Source: Natronococcus amylolyticus DSM 10524
GTDB lineage: Archaea > Halobacteriota > Halobacteria > Halobacteriales > Natrialbaceae
Length of the DNA: 64,000 bases
Assembly (NCBI RefSeq): GCF_000337675.1
Contig: NZ_AOIB01000013.1
Span: 192,234 to 256,233, forward strand
Direction: 5' to 3'
Both the position numbers and the translations under genes were made by a program. Positions 1-9,740 of the stretch are shown here, in pieces; the stretch's first letter is position 1, and every line of letters starts with the position of its first letter. A model generated the notes under the pieces. That model was not told the DNA's origin and did not search any database. It saw nothing but the letters and a program-made list of their open reading frames with translations.

Positions 1-19
1 AGATGTGTATAAGAGACAG
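1..19. other. Tn5/Nextera mosaic-end adapter remnant
   Basis: The first 19 bases read AGATGTGTATAAGAGACAG, exactly the Tn5 mosaic end used in Nextera library preparation. Native sequence starts at base 20. It should be trimmed, and the truncation of the following gene is a contig-edge effect rather than a mutation. Confidence 0.97.
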
Positions 20-1253
20 GCCGAACCTCCGCCTCGACACCCCCGTCCTGGTAGAAGTACCAGTAGAACCCGAAGTCGTAGTTTCCGATCGTCGAGATAA
101 ACGAGATCACGAGCCGTCGGTTGCGCCGCACCTCGTGGTCGCCCACCCGCCAGTCGTAGTGTTTCCAGAGGAGACCGTAGTCCTCCTCGTGGAGACAGAT
201 CGCGTTCGGGATCACCTGCGCGTTGCCGTCGGCGTCGTTGAGCGCGGCGTCCCAGTAGTGCATGTACCCAAGACAGTCACAGCCCTCGGTCAGCGAGTTC
301 GCCAGCCGACCCAGTCCGTACTCGCCGACGTCGAAGGGCGCCTTCCAGTCGTGGTCCGGATCGGGATCATTGTACGCGGTGACGACCTCCGGCCAAGAGG
401 CCCGCCGGAGGATCGTCCGCTCGTCGCCGTCGTCCTCGTAGCTGACGTCGTGGAGCACCAGCCCCTCACGGTGGTTGAACCCGACTCGAACGTGCCAGTT
501 CTGCCACTCGACGGTGTGGCCGTCGACCTCCCAACTGGGTCCCTCTGGCTGGATCACGTTGTACGGCTCGAGGTCCTCGCGAAGGTCGCGTTTGTCCTCG
601 CGATAGTAGCTCGTCCGGAGGTTTCCCACGACGTCCTCGGTCTTCGGGCCCGTGTCGACGACCTTCACCACCTCGCGGTCGTCGAGGTCGACCCAGGCGT
701 GGATCCCCGACAGCGGTCGGTTGTACGCCTCCGCGCCCTCGTCCTCGGCGTCGCCCTGGACCCAGGCGATTCCGTGTGCCAGTCGCCGATTCCGGTCGAT
801 ATCTTCGGGAACGAAGTCGTAGCCGGCCGACCAGGCCGTGACGATCGCCAGGTCGGGGTCGGCGCCCCGACGGCGTACCGCCTCGCGGAACTCCTCGTTT
901 TCGGTCACCGTCTCCTCGACCTCGACGAACTCCTCGCCAATCATTCGGGGCTGGCCGCGCTCGATCTCGTGCCACTCGACGATCGTCTCGTCCTCGAGCG
1001 AGACGATCCCCTCGTAGGAGGCCCCCTCCGCCTTGTCGCGGACGACGATCCGCGCCCGTCGCTCCGGTCTCGAGTCGCCGTCCTCGAACGCGCGAAGCGC
1101 CGCCTTCGGCGGTTCGGCGAGCGTAATCTCGATCGCTCGAGCGTCCTCAGAGAGTCCGCGCTCCTCGGTGGCGATCGCCCAGCTCAGTTCGATCTCGGCC
1201 GGTGCTAGCGGATCCAGCGGGTGTCCGCCAGCGTCGCTGTCTTTGGTAGACAT
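20..1253 (-). CDS. Copper-containing primary-amine oxidase, 3' end missing
   Basis: Topaquinone-dependent amine oxidase, which deaminates primary amines to aldehydes with release of ammonia and H2O2. About 411 codons are present, beginning MSTKDSDAGG; the C-terminus, with the last copper-ligand histidines, lies beyond the contig edge. The diagnostic motif TIGNYD is visible, with Tyr392 as the TPQ precursor, and the catalytic-base Asp308 sits in FDVGEYGLG 84 residues earlier, the spacing seen in characterised enzymes. The start follows a TATA-like box by about 28 bases, fitting a leaderless transcript. No signal peptide is seen, so it is probably cytoplasmic. The adapter at base 1 explains the truncation. 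Confidence 0.9.
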
Positions 1254-1279
1254 TCTCTCTCGGGTACTATCCGCGCCGA

Positions 1280-1290
1280 GTTATACTCTT
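1280..1290 (-). promoter_or_regulatory. TATA-like promoter element of the amine oxidase gene
   Basis: On the minus strand this reads AAGAGTATAAC, about 28 bases before the ATG at 1253. That is the usual spacing for a haloarchaeal leaderless transcript. The rest of 1254-1589 shows no convincing gene. Confidence 0.5.
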
Positions 1291-1589
1291 AGGGCCAGCA
1301 CGGGCGAGAAACGCAGGTTCCGACTCGTCCGAAGGGCTATCCGAAGCTCAGTCATCTCCCGGCGCGTTCTCGCCGCCGATCTCGAGCCCGCGAGTCGGAG
1401 CATCCCACGACTCACTCGAAAAGTCGATCCCACCGTTCCAGCGGGCGACGACGGCCGTGACTGCGAGATCACCGGTACAGCTGTCGAACCGATGCTACCG
1501 TCCGGCGTTCGAGGCGAACGTGCTTTCCGTTCCCGCGCGACGCCCTCGCTCCGTTATGTTTTACCGGCCCCGGCCCGAATCGAGGCTCA

Positions 1590-3086
1590 ATGACTGCCCA
1601 GACCGTCCAGCAGGGCGACCTCGTCACCGTCATCGGGCTCGAGGTCCACGTCCAGCTGGAGACCGACACGAAGATCTTCTGTGGCTGTTCGACCGAGGCG
1701 ACCGACGAGCCGAACGACAACGTCTGTCCGGTCTGTCTCGGCCTGCCGGGCGCGCTGCCGGTGCTCAACGAGGGCGCCGTTGAGGCCGCGGTGAAGATCG
1801 GGAAGGCGATCGACGCCGACATTCCGGAGGAGACGCGGTTCCACCGGAAGAACTACTACTACCCCGACCTGCCGAAGAACTTCCAGATCACCCAGTACGA
1901 CGAACCGATCTGTCAGGAGGGGGACCTCGAGATCAGCGTCGAGGGCGACCGCCGCACCGTAACGATCGAACGGGCCCACCTCGAGGAGGATCCGGGAAGT
2001 CTGCAACACGTCGGCGGTGGCGGCGGGATCGACTCCGCGGAGTACACGCTCGTCGACTACAACCGCGCGGGGACGCCGCTGATGGAGATCGTCACGGCAC
2101 CCGACTTCCGCAGTCCCGACGAGGTTCGAGCCTTCCTCTCGGAGCTCGAGGAGGTCCTCGAGTACCTGGGCGTCTTCGAGGCCGAGCGGGACGGCAGCCT
2201 CCGAATCGACGCCAACCTCTCGATCATCCCCGAGGATGAGATCGAGAGCGACGACGTCACCGAGATCGGTCCGGACGCGCTCGCCGCGGCCAATCGGACG
2301 GAGGTCAAGAATATCTCGAGTCACAAGGGCGCCCAGAAGGCCCTGGCCTACGAGGAGACCCGCCAGAAGAACGCGATCCAGCGCGGCCGCGCGGTCGAAC
2401 AGGAGACCCGCCACTGGGACGAGTCGCGGGGGATCACCGTCTCGATGCGCTCGAAGGAAGAGGAGAAGGATTACCGCTACTTCGAGGAGGCCGATCTGCC
2501 GCCGCTGCGGGTCTCGGGCTGGAAGGAGGAGATCGCGATTCCGGAACTGCCGACCGCTCGGCGGGAGCGTTTTGAGGAAGAGTACGGGCTGAGCGACGAG
2601 GCCGCCTCCAAGCTCACCTCGACGAAACAGGTTGCGGACTTCTACGAGAACGTCGCCGGCGAGTACGACCCTGACCTCGCCGCGACCTGGGTCGCCGACA
2701 ACCTGCTCGGCGAACTCAACTACCGCGACATGGAGATTACGGACATCGAGGGTCGACTCGAGGAGGTCACCCGCCTCGTCGAACTCGTCGCCGAGGACGA
2801 GATCACGGCGAAAAACGCCCGCGAGACGGTGCTTCGAGGGATGCTCGACGACGGGAAGGGACCCGACGAGATCGTCGAAGCGGAGGGGCTGGGCAAGACC
2901 GGCGAAGACGAGGTCCAGCAGGCCGTCACCGAGGCCGTCGAGGAGAACCCCGAGGCGGTCGCGGACTACGAGTCGGGCGACGACGGCGCGATCAACTTCC
3001 TGGTCGGCCAGGTCATGCAAAAGACCGGCGGGAGCGCGGACCCGGGCGACGTCAACCAGCTGCTACGAGCGGAGCTCGAGGAGTAA
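1590..3086 (+). CDS. gatB: Asp-tRNA(Asn)/Glu-tRNA(Gln) amidotransferase subunit B
   Basis: GatB carries the kinase/transamidase active site that converts misacylated Asp-tRNA(Asn) (or Glu-tRNA(Gln)) to the amide form, using ammonia channelled from GatA. The 498 residues match the usual family length. The N-terminal signature IGLEVHVQL is followed by the zinc-site cysteines CGC and CPVC (residues about 31-50), the cradle domain, and a C-terminal tail domain with the typical GMLDDG and VGQVMQKTGG segments. gatA and gatC are not in this window, so subunits are encoded at separate loci. The start is the ATG just after an AT-poor leader. Confidence 0.96.
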   Translation: MTAQTVQQGDLVTVIGLEVHVQLETDTKIFCGCSTEATDEPNDNVCPVCLGLPGALPVLNEGAVEAAVKIGKAIDADIPEETRFHRKNYYYPDLPKNFQITQYDEPICQEGDLEISVEGDRRTVTIERAHLEEDPGSLQHVGGGGGIDSAEYTLVDYNRAGTPLMEIVTAPDFRSPDEVRAFLSELEEVLEYLGVFEAERDGSLRIDANLSIIPEDEIESDDVTEIGPDALAAANRTEVKNISSHKGAQKALAYEETRQKNAIQRGRAVEQETRHWDESRGITVSMRSKEEEKDYRYFEEADLPPLRVSGWKEEIAIPELPTARRERFEEEYGLSDEAASKLTSTKQVADFYENVAGEYDPDLAATWVADNLLGELNYRDMEITDIEGRLEEVTRLVELVAEDEITAKNARETVLRGMLDDGKGPDEIVEAEGLGKTGEDEVQQAVTEAVEENPEAVADYESGDDGAINFLVGQVMQKTGGSADPGDVNQLLRAELEE

Positions 3087-3182
3087 TCCTCCCTCCATCT
3101 ATCGCGGAGGTCGGATCCGATCGCGCCGATGGGCGTTTTGTTATCGCGCAAACTAATAGCGGGTAGCCGTTTCCTACTCGGT

Positions 3183-4196
3183 ATGGACAGGATCACGCTG
3201 GGCAACGAGGAGTTCGAGGGACGGAACAACGCCTACGTCCTCGCCGACGGGGACGAGCTCGCGCTGGTCGACACCGGCGTCTCGACCGACGACATCCGGG
3301 CCGACCTTCGTGACGGGCTCGCCGAACGGGGCTACGAGTTCGCCGACGTCGACGACATCGTACTCACGCACTTCCACGTCGATCACGCGGGACTGGCGGG
3401 CGAGATTCAACGTGAGAGCGACGCGACGGTGTACGTCCACGAGGCCGACGCTCCCCTCGTCGAACAGGACGAAGAGGCCGTCGCCGCCCTCGAGGACCGC
3501 CGCGAGACGCTGCTCGAGGAGTGGGGGCTTCCCGAGGACGCCCGCGAAGAGCTGCTCGCGTTTCTCGACGGCTCGGTCCACATCGAGGGGCTGCCCGCGG
3601 AACCGACCCCCATCGAGGACGGAACCGTCCTCGAGGTCGGCGGGACGACCCTCGAGACGGTCCACGCGCCCGGCCACGCGGCGGGACTCTGCTGTTTCGA
3701 GATCGGTGACGCCGCGGGGACGGACCGCGCCGAAGAAGGGACTGACGGGGACTCGCGAACCGGCGGAGAGGCGTTCGTCGGCGACACCGTTCTCCCAGTC
3801 TACACCCCGAACGTCGGCGGTGCCGACGTTCGGGTCGAGCGTCCCCTCGAGCGCTACGCCGAGACGCTGCGGTCGTTTATCGATCGGGAGTACGACCGGG
3901 TCTGGCCGGGCCACCGCGACCCCATCGAGGAGCCCTCCGAGCGCGCGCAGACGATCCTCGACCACCACCGCGAGCGGACCGGAAACGTCCTCGACGTCCT
4001 CGAGGAACACGGCCCGGCCGACGCCTGGGCGGTCAGCGCCCACCTCTTTGGCGACCTCGAGGGGATCCACATCGTCCACGGCCCCGGCGAGGCCTACGCC
4101 CACCTCGATCACCTCCGCCACGAGGACGTCGTCGCGTACGACGACGGCGAGTACCGACTGCTCGAGCGGCCGACCGATCTCGAGTCGCTCGTCTAG
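3183..4196 (+). CDS. MBL-fold hydrolase with C-terminal winged helix (LACTB2-like)
   Basis: Zinc metallo-beta-lactamase-fold protein of 337 residues. The metal motif HFHVDH (His63, His65, Asp67, His68) follows a typical MBL N-terminus, with further ligands in the HAPGH segment and the VGDT strand. The C-terminal ~70 residues resemble the winged helix found in LACTB2-type proteins, some of which are nucleases; the substrate here is unknown. A short acidic insertion (AAGTDRAEEGTDGD) lies before the GDT motif. I chose the ATG at 3183 over an in-frame upstream start at 3129 because a TATA-like AAACTAATA lies about 25-30 bases before it. Confidence 0.85.
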   Translation: MDRITLGNEEFEGRNNAYVLADGDELALVDTGVSTDDIRADLRDGLAERGYEFADVDDIVLTHFHVDHAGLAGEIQRESDATVYVHEADAPLVEQDEEAVAALEDRRETLLEEWGLPEDAREELLAFLDGSVHIEGLPAEPTPIEDGTVLEVGGTTLETVHAPGHAAGLCCFEIGDAAGTDRAEEGTDGDSRTGGEAFVGDTVLPVYTPNVGGADVRVERPLERYAETLRSFIDREYDRVWPGHRDPIEEPSERAQTILDHHRERTGNVLDVLEEHGPADAWAVSAHLFGDLEGIHIVHGPGEAYAHLDHLRHEDVVAYDDGEYRLLERPTDLESLV

Positions 4197-4288
4197 CTCG
4201 TCGGTCCTCGGAGCGACGGCTCTCGCAACGGAATCGACCGTGCAGGGTCATGCTGAACCCCTTTTTGTTGTAGCGGTGATGGAAACGT

Positions 4289-5800
4289 ATGCCAATCCGT
4301 CCGCCGTCCGAGGACGACGTCCGGGAGCTGGGCGAGGAGCTGTTCCTCGACCTCACGCCGGGGGAAGTCGAGTTCTACCACGAGCAGCTCACCGACAACA
4401 TCGAGGAGTACGAGACGATCGAGTCGTACGATCCCGAGCCTCGCGGGCCGAGCACGCGAACCCGGCCCCGGAACTCGGGAACCCGACTCGACGACGACGA
4501 GAACCCGCACAACGGGTGGGTAACGAAGTGCGAGGTCAAGGGCGACGAGGAGGGGCCGCTGTCGGACTGGGAGGTCGCGATCAAGGACAACGTCGCGGTC
4601 GCCGGCGTCGAGATGACCTGCGGCTCGAACGTCGTCGAGGGGTACATCCCGAACGTCGACGCGACGGTCGTCAGCCGGCTGCTCGAGGCCGGGGCCGATA
4701 TTGTCGGGAAGACGAACATGGACGACATGGCCGTCACCCGGGTCGGTCACACCGCGTTCGGCCCGATCACGAACCCCCGCGACGACGACTACCTCGCGGG
4801 GGGCTCGAGCGGCGGCAGCGCGGTCGCCGTCGTCGAGGGCGAGGTCGACGCCGCAATCGGGAGCGACCAGGGCGGGAGCATCCGGATCCCCGCCTCGCTG
4901 TGTGGAATCGTCGGCCACAAGCCGACCTACGGACTGGTCCCCTACACCGGCTGCGTCGGCCTCGAGCATACGATCGACCACCCGGGGCCGATGACCCCCG
5001 ACGTCGAGACGGCCGCGGAGATGCTCACCGAAATCGCCGGTAGCAACGCGGCCCACCTCCGGCGACCGACGGACGTGCCGACCGAACGCTACCAGGACGC
5101 CCTCGACGGCGACGTCTCGGACCTTTCAGTGGGTGTTCTTGAGGAAGGGTTCGACAAACCCAACGGCGACCCTGGCGTCGACGAGCAGGTACGGGACGCG
5201 ATCGACCTGCTCGAGGAACGCGGCGCGACCGTCGAGGAGGTCTCGATTCCGCTACACGAGGACGCCGACACGATCCACACGATCTGTACGAACGAGGGGC
5301 TGGTCGCCGCGATGATGGGCCAGGGGATCGGCCACGGCTGGAAGGCCTGGTACAGCACCTCGTGGGTCGAGGCCTTCGGCAAGTTCCAGCGCGCGCAGGG
5401 CTATGATTTCCCGCCGAACCTCAAGCTCAAGCTGCTCCAGGGGCTGTACACCCTCAGTCGGTACCACTCCCGGTACTACGCGGCCGGAATGAACCTGATG
5501 CTCGAGCTGGCCGAACAGTACGACGCGGCCCTCGAGGAGTACGACGTCCTCGCGATGCCGACGACGGACGTGACCGCGCCCGAACACGACCCCGACCGGG
5601 ACGCGTTCGATCGGCTCCTCGAGACCGACGTCCCCGCCAACACCTCGCCGTTCAACCGCAGCGGCCACCCCGGAATCAGCGTCCCCGCGGGCGAGGTCGA
5701 CGGACTCCCGATCGGGTTGATGCTCGTCGGCGCGCGGTTCGACGACGCGACGGTACTCAACGCCGGCTACGCGGTCGAGCAGGCTCGTAGTGGAGGGTAG
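4289..5800 (+). CDS. Amidase-signature hydrolase
   Basis: 503-residue amidase-signature protein that hydrolyses an amide bond by a Ser-cisSer-Lys triad. The residues are visible: Lys99 in AIKDN, cis-Ser173 in GGSSGGS and nucleophile Ser197 in GGSIRIPA, with the 24-residue Ser-Ser spacing typical of the family. It is longer than GatA and has an N-terminal helical extension (residues 1-70) ahead of the catalytic core. It is therefore more likely a stand-alone amidase than the GatB partner, although gatB is nearby. Substrate cannot be inferred. A T-rich stretch (CTTTTTGTTG) lies just before the start and may serve as terminator of the upstream gene, promoter, or both. Confidence 0.88.
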   Translation: MPIRPPSEDDVRELGEELFLDLTPGEVEFYHEQLTDNIEEYETIESYDPEPRGPSTRTRPRNSGTRLDDDENPHNGWVTKCEVKGDEEGPLSDWEVAIKDNVAVAGVEMTCGSNVVEGYIPNVDATVVSRLLEAGADIVGKTNMDDMAVTRVGHTAFGPITNPRDDDYLAGGSSGGSAVAVVEGEVDAAIGSDQGGSIRIPASLCGIVGHKPTYGLVPYTGCVGLEHTIDHPGPMTPDVETAAEMLTEIAGSNAAHLRRPTDVPTERYQDALDGDVSDLSVGVLEEGFDKPNGDPGVDEQVRDAIDLLEERGATVEEVSIPLHEDADTIHTICTNEGLVAAMMGQGIGHGWKAWYSTSWVEAFGKFQRAQGYDFPPNLKLKLLQGLYTLSRYHSRYYAAGMNLMLELAEQYDAALEEYDVLAMPTTDVTAPEHDPDRDAFDRLLETDVPANTSPFNRSGHPGISVPAGEVDGLPIGLMLVGARFDDATVLNAGYAVEQARSGG

Positions 5801-5840
5801 CGTTCGACGAGAACGGGCGCCGTCGGCGAAACCGGAGCGC

Positions 5841-6545
5841 TCAGACCGACGACGTCAGCCCCCCGTCGACGCGGATGTTCTGCCCGGTAACGTAGCTCGA
5901 GGCGGGCGAGAGCAGGTACGCGACGGCGTCCGCGATCTCCGCGGTTTGTGCCGGTCGCCCCATCGGGATTCGGTCTCGAGTCTCCTCGTCGACGTCGTAG
6001 CTATCGACGAAGCCAGGCTGGACCGTGTTCATCCGGATCCCCGCCGCCGCGTACCGGTCGGCGTAGAGCTTGGTGAAGCTCCCGAGTCCGGCTCGAGCCA
6101 CCGACGAGACGGGGAACTCGAGCGACGGTTCGAACGCCGAGAACGTGGAGACGTTCACGATCGATCCGTGACCCCGTTCCTTCATGATGGGTGTGACGAG
6201 TCGGGCCATCCGAACGGTGTTCAACAGCGCGAGGTCCATCCCCTCGTACCACTCCTCGTCGGTGATCTCGAGGAGGTCGCCCGAGGGCGGGTGTCCCGTG
6301 TTGTTCACCACCGCGTCGATGCGCCCGTAGCGTTCGCGGGTCGTTTCGACGAGAGCGGCCAGATCGTCGGGGTCGGTCACTGACCCCTCGAACCCGTCCC
6401 CGCCGAGGTCGTTTGCGACCTCGACGGCGCTACCCGACGGCGACAGCAACACCGGCGTGTATCCCTCGTCGGTCAGTCGTCGGGCACACGCCTCTCCGAT
6501 TCCGCTTCCAGCTGCTGTCACTATCGCTGTCTTCTGCTCAGCCAT
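5841..6545 (-). CDS. SDR-family protein with an atypical active site
   Basis: Short-chain dehydrogenase/reductase fold, 234 residues, starting [10 protein letters not shown]. The nucleotide-binding motif TAAGSGIG (residues 10-17) and the NNTG strand motif are intact, and the C-terminus has the usual GQNIRVDGG segment. The catalytic YxxxK is absent: where family members read Y-x-x-x-K-A-G this protein reads S-S-V-A-R-A-G. It may therefore be a non-canonical SDR with altered chemistry or only a cofactor-binding role. It is convergent with the upstream amidase gene. The ATG at 6545 was preferred because the extension upstream of it lacks SDR character. Confidence 0.85.
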   Translation of the reverse strand: MAEQKTAIVTAAGSGIGEACARRLTDEGYTPVLLSPSGSAVEVANDLGGDGFEGSVTDPDDLAALVETTRERYGRIDAVVNNTGHPPSGDLLEITDEEWYEGMDLALLNTVRMARLVTPIMKERGHGSIVNVSTFSAFEPSLEFPVSSVARAGLGSFTKLYADRYAAAGIRMNTVQPGFVDSYDVDEETRDRIPMGRPAQTAEIADAVAYLLSPASSYVTGQNIRVDGGLTSSV

Positions 6546-6691
6546 GCCACCACTACCCCGGCATCCCTCATAAGAATCGGCTCGGCGCACGTTCGTCGTC
6601 TCCGTCGGCGTCCATCGGTGATTCCGGCTCCTCGAGCGCAACTCGTTCGGACGGGATGCGAGCCGACGACTGACCCGCTGCCGACGAATCG

Positions 6692-7483
6692 CTACAGCTC
6701 CCGCAACGTCTCGAGGTCACGCTCGTCGTGGCCGCAAATAATCGTCGCGTCGTGGCGTCTCGCCTCCTCCTCGAGCAGTCGGTGGCTCTCGAGCCAGGAG
6801 CGCTTGCACCACAGCAGCCCCCCGCCCATCGGGTGTTCGTCCTCGTAGTTCTCCCGGACGTAGGCCTGGTCGCCCGCGATCAGGACGGTGCCCGCGTCCT
6901 CGAGTTCGAGCCGAACGCCGAGCAGGCCGGGCGTGTGACCCGGCAGACGGACGACCTCGAGGTCGCGAAAGCGCCGCTCGCGGTCACCGTGGACGATTTC
7001 CCAGTTCAGCTCCCGGTCGAAGTCGCCCGCGAGGTAGGCCTCGTCGCCCGCGTCGGTCTTGGCGCTGTAGTAGGCGTGTTTCAGCTCCCGCTCGTGGACG
7101 ACGATCGGAACGTCGGTCCCCTCGAAGGCGTACAGCCCGCCCGCGTGGTCGAGGTGGAGGTGGCTCTGGATCACGCAATCGATATCCTCGAGTGCGTAGC
7201 CGGCCGACTCGAGGTCGTCCTCGAGCGGCCGGAGCCCGGTGTGTTCGAAGGCTGCGTACAGCTCGGCGGGCCAGTGGCCCGAATCCGCCTCGGGGTGGGA
7301 GCCGGTATCCCAGAGGATCGTCGCCTCGGGGTGGTCGATCACGACGTTGTAGACGGGGCCGTCGCCCATCGTCGTCTCGGGGTTCGGGTCGTCGGCCGTC
7401 CCCACCGTGTGGCCCTCGAGGATGTGGTTGTAGTCGGTCGTGATCGTGCCGCGCTCGATCGGCGTGAGTGTCGCATCGACCAT
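6692..7483 (-). CDS. MBL-fold lactonase-like hydrolase (AttM/AiiB group)
   Basis: 263-residue metallo-beta-lactamase-fold protein. It shows HLHLDHAGG (His108, His110, Asp112, His113), an LPGHTPG third-ligand motif and an IAGD strand, all typical of the N-acyl-homoserine lactonase/quorum-quenching branch. It probably binds two metals and is cytoplasmic. Actual lactonase activity is an inference from family resemblance; the group also contains other ester and lactone hydrolases. It is a single gene with its own leader, and a divergent small membrane protein gene follows. Confidence 0.8.
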   Translation of the reverse strand: MVDATLTPIERGTITTDYNHILEGHTVGTADDPNPETTMGDGPVYNVVIDHPEATILWDTGSHPEADSGHWPAELYAAFEHTGLRPLEDDLESAGYALEDIDCVIQSHLHLDHAGGLYAFEGTDVPIVVHERELKHAYYSAKTDAGDEAYLAGDFDRELNWEIVHGDRERRFRDLEVVRLPGHTPGLLGVRLELEDAGTVLIAGDQAYVRENYEDEHPMGGGLLWCKRSWLESHRLLEEEARRHDATIICGHDERDLETLREL

Positions 7484-7684
7484 GCAGTTCCTACGGTCGG
7501 TCGGAAGTTATAGTAGCCACCGAAAGTCAGTGCGAACCCGACCGTACGACGGCTGTGTGATCGGTGTGCAAACAGTTTCAGTCGTTACTATAGGGAGTGG
7601 GCCTCCGTCGGTCGTCGATCGAATCGACACACTCGCTGGAGATGCCTGCCACAGCGATACCTGCCGCGAAGCTCATCGACCTGT

Positions 7685-7822
7685 ATGGTCAGAGTGTCGA
7701 CGGTCGTCGCCCTGTTCGGTGTTGCACTGCTTTTAGTCCCGGTTCCGCCGTTTATCACCGCCGCGATCGGCATTCCGGTGATTCTGGCCGGGGTTGCCCT
7801 CCGGCTGTTGACGGACCACTGA
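7685..7822 (+). CDS. Small membrane protein, 45 residues
   Basis: Reading begins MVRVSTVVALFGV and ends with TGA at 7820-7822. Almost all residues are hydrophobic with Gly and Pro, giving one or two transmembrane segments separated by VPVPP, and a short charged tail (LRLLTDH). It fills most of the otherwise empty interval before the flavoprotein gene. No homologue is recognised from memory; the hydrophobic pattern and codon use are what support it as a gene. Confidence 0.6.
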   Translation: MVRVSTVVALFGVALLLVPVPPFITAAIGIPVILAGVALRLLTDH

Positions 7823-7889
7823 GAGGTTCGGGGTTCGCCCAGCGACCGCGACGGGTACGACTTTCCGTCTCGGTTTCCAACGACCGGAT

Positions 7890-9188
7890 ATGACTCAGAC
7901 GCCGCGAGCCGTCGTCGCCGGCGGCGGGCTCGCCGGACTCGTCGCTGCACGGCATCTCGCCGGTGCGGGACTGGACGTAACGTTGCTCGAACGGTCGGAA
8001 AACGTCGGCGGGCGAGTTTGGACCCAGGAGCACCGGGGGTTCCGGTTCGACCGCGGATTTCAGGTACTGTTTCCGTCGTATCCCGCCGTCCAGCGGGAGC
8101 TCGATCTCGAGCGGCTCGATCTGCGCCGGTTCGCACCGGGAGCGTGCCTCGCCCGACCCGGCCACCGGTCGACGCTATCGGATCCGATCCGGGATCCGCA
8201 GGCACTGCTCGAGACGCTGTCGAACACGGACGTCTCGATGGGAGACAAGCTCCGCGTCGCGCGACTGGCGGTTGAACTCGCTCGATTCGATCCGGAGACG
8301 ATCTTCGACCGTTCCGAACCGGACACGAGTATCGAGGAATTCCTCCGCGATCGCGGATTCTCGGACCGGTTTATCCACAACTTCGTCGCTCCCTTCTACG
8401 GTGGGATCACCCTCGATCGGTCGCTGTCGACCTCGAGTCGAGTCTTCGAGTACACGTTCCGGACGCTGTTGACGAGCCGTGCGGCTGTTCCCGCGACCGG
8501 GATGGCCGCGATCCCAGCCCAGCTGGCCCAGCACGCGCGGGATGCCGGCGCCAGCATCCGACTCGAGACCGAGGTGACCGACGTCTCGGTCGAGGGCACG
8601 AACGGGGAGTCGGCGACGGTAACCTCGACCGAGAGCGAGTACGACGCCGACGCGGTCGTGGTCGCGACCGACCCGCCCGCGGCGCAGGAGCTGACGGGCG
8701 TCGAGTCGATCCCTACCGACGCCCGAGCCTGCGTCACCCAGTACTACGAGCTACCGGCGGGGACGGATCTCGAATCCAGGGGGAAGCTCCTCCTCAACAC
8801 GGCCGACGAGGGCCCGAACCAGATCGTTCCCCACAGCGCGGTCGCTCCCGAGTACGCCCCCGACGGCGCCGAACTGATCAGCGCGACCTACCTCGGGGAG
8901 CGCGAGGAGAGCGACGCAGAACTCGAGACGATCACCCGCGAGACCCTCGAGTCGTGGTACCCTGACCGTCGGTTCGACGCGCTCAAGACCCGGCGAACTG
9001 ACCGAATCGAGTTCGCGCAGTTCGCACAGCCGCCGGGCTTTCGCGATCGACTGCCCGATCCCCGCGACCCGGACGGTCCGGTCTATCTGGCGGGTGATTA
9101 CACCCAGTGGTCGTCGATCCAGGGCGCGATGAAGAGCGGGCGCCTCGCGGCGAAGGCGGCGGTAGACGACCTCTGCAGTACTCGCTGA
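7890..9188 (+). CDS. FAD-dependent oxidoreductase (amine oxidase/phytoene desaturase-like)
   Basis: 432-residue flavoprotein. The N-terminal dinucleotide-binding motif GGGLAGLVAARHL (residues 11-23) is followed by LERSENVGGR, and the C-terminus has the FAD-contacting segment YLAGDYTQWSSIQGAMKSGR. The fold is that of protoporphyrinogen oxidase, carotenoid desaturase and monoamine oxidase. Substrate is unknown; no carotenoid or heme genes flank it. The ATG at 7890 directly precedes the Rossmann motif, which fixes the start. Confidence 0.85.
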   Translation: MTQTPRAVVAGGGLAGLVAARHLAGAGLDVTLLERSENVGGRVWTQEHRGFRFDRGFQVLFPSYPAVQRELDLERLDLRRFAPGACLARPGHRSTLSDPIRDPQALLETLSNTDVSMGDKLRVARLAVELARFDPETIFDRSEPDTSIEEFLRDRGFSDRFIHNFVAPFYGGITLDRSLSTSSRVFEYTFRTLLTSRAAVPATGMAAIPAQLAQHARDAGASIRLETEVTDVSVEGTNGESATVTSTESEYDADAVVVATDPPAAQELTGVESIPTDARACVTQYYELPAGTDLESRGKLLLNTADEGPNQIVPHSAVAPEYAPDGAELISATYLGEREESDAELETITRETLESWYPDRRFDALKTRRTDRIEFAQFAQPPGFRDRLPDPRDPDGPVYLAGDYTQWSSIQGAMKSGRLAAKAAVDDLCSTR

Positions 9189-9261
9189 GAGGCGGTGTAC
9201 TCCCGCTCGCACTCGAGCGGTGAAGTAAACTGTTCCAGGACCTCGATGGCCGAACGTCCGA

Positions 9262-9666
9262 TCAGAGTCGGTCCTGAAAGAGAACTCCGTTCGTAACGAG
9301 CAGTACGCTCATCACGGCGATTTCGAAGGATGCGGCGCCGACGAGCCAGAACCCGAGCGCGACACTGTTGAACCCGAGTGCGATAGCCGGCGCACTCGTC
9401 CGGATTGTCCGCAGATAGGGAGCGATCCGATCGTCGCTCCCGCCATCGACCGCTCGGTCCGTCTTGGCTCTCGCATCGGATCCCGTCTCGCGGCCGTCGT
9501 CCTCCGGACAGCTGTTCCCGTCGCGGGCCTCGTCGGGCGCCAGGAAGTCGGTTCCGCAGCGCCGACAGCTGATCCGTCGTCTCGAGAACGGCGTCGGGTA
9601 ATCCGCCGGACAGTTCGGGCAAACGAGGCGATCCGCGACCGGACGGTGTTCTACGGGTTCGGCCAT
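9262..9666 (-). CDS. Zinc-ribbon protein with two membrane segments
   Basis: 134 residues starting MAEPVEHRPV. A four-cysteine zinc ribbon (CPNCPAD ... CRRCGTD, residues about 15-42) is followed by a charged linker and a C-terminal hydrophobic half that can form two transmembrane helices. Function unknown. I chose the ATG at 9666 because upstream in-frame sequence is AT-rich and non-coding in character, with a TATA-like ACATATAG about 27 bases upstream. Confidence 0.65.
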   Translation of the reverse strand: MAEPVEHRPVADRLVCPNCPADYPTPFSRRRISCRRCGTDFLAPDEARDGNSCPEDDGRETGSDARAKTDRAVDGGSDDRIAPYLRTIRTSAPAIALGFNSVALGFWLVGAASFEIAVMSVLLVTNGVLFQDRL

Positions 9667-9740
9667 CTTGCTACCGGAGGGTATGTGCGATGTGCTATAT
9701 GTCTTTCCTTGAATATAGTCTTTAAATTTTATATCTTCAT

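Noticed and set aside
1587-3020. Long minus-strand frame opposite gatB (477 codons)
   Set aside because: It is antisense to a clear GatB and its translation is a Val/Leu/Asp/Arg mix without motifs, as expected for the opposite strand of GC-rich haloarchaeal genes.
4289-5800. Amidase considered as GatA
   Set aside because: It has the Ser-cisSer-Lys triad but is longer, with an N-terminal extension unlike GatA, and it is not in operon with gatB.
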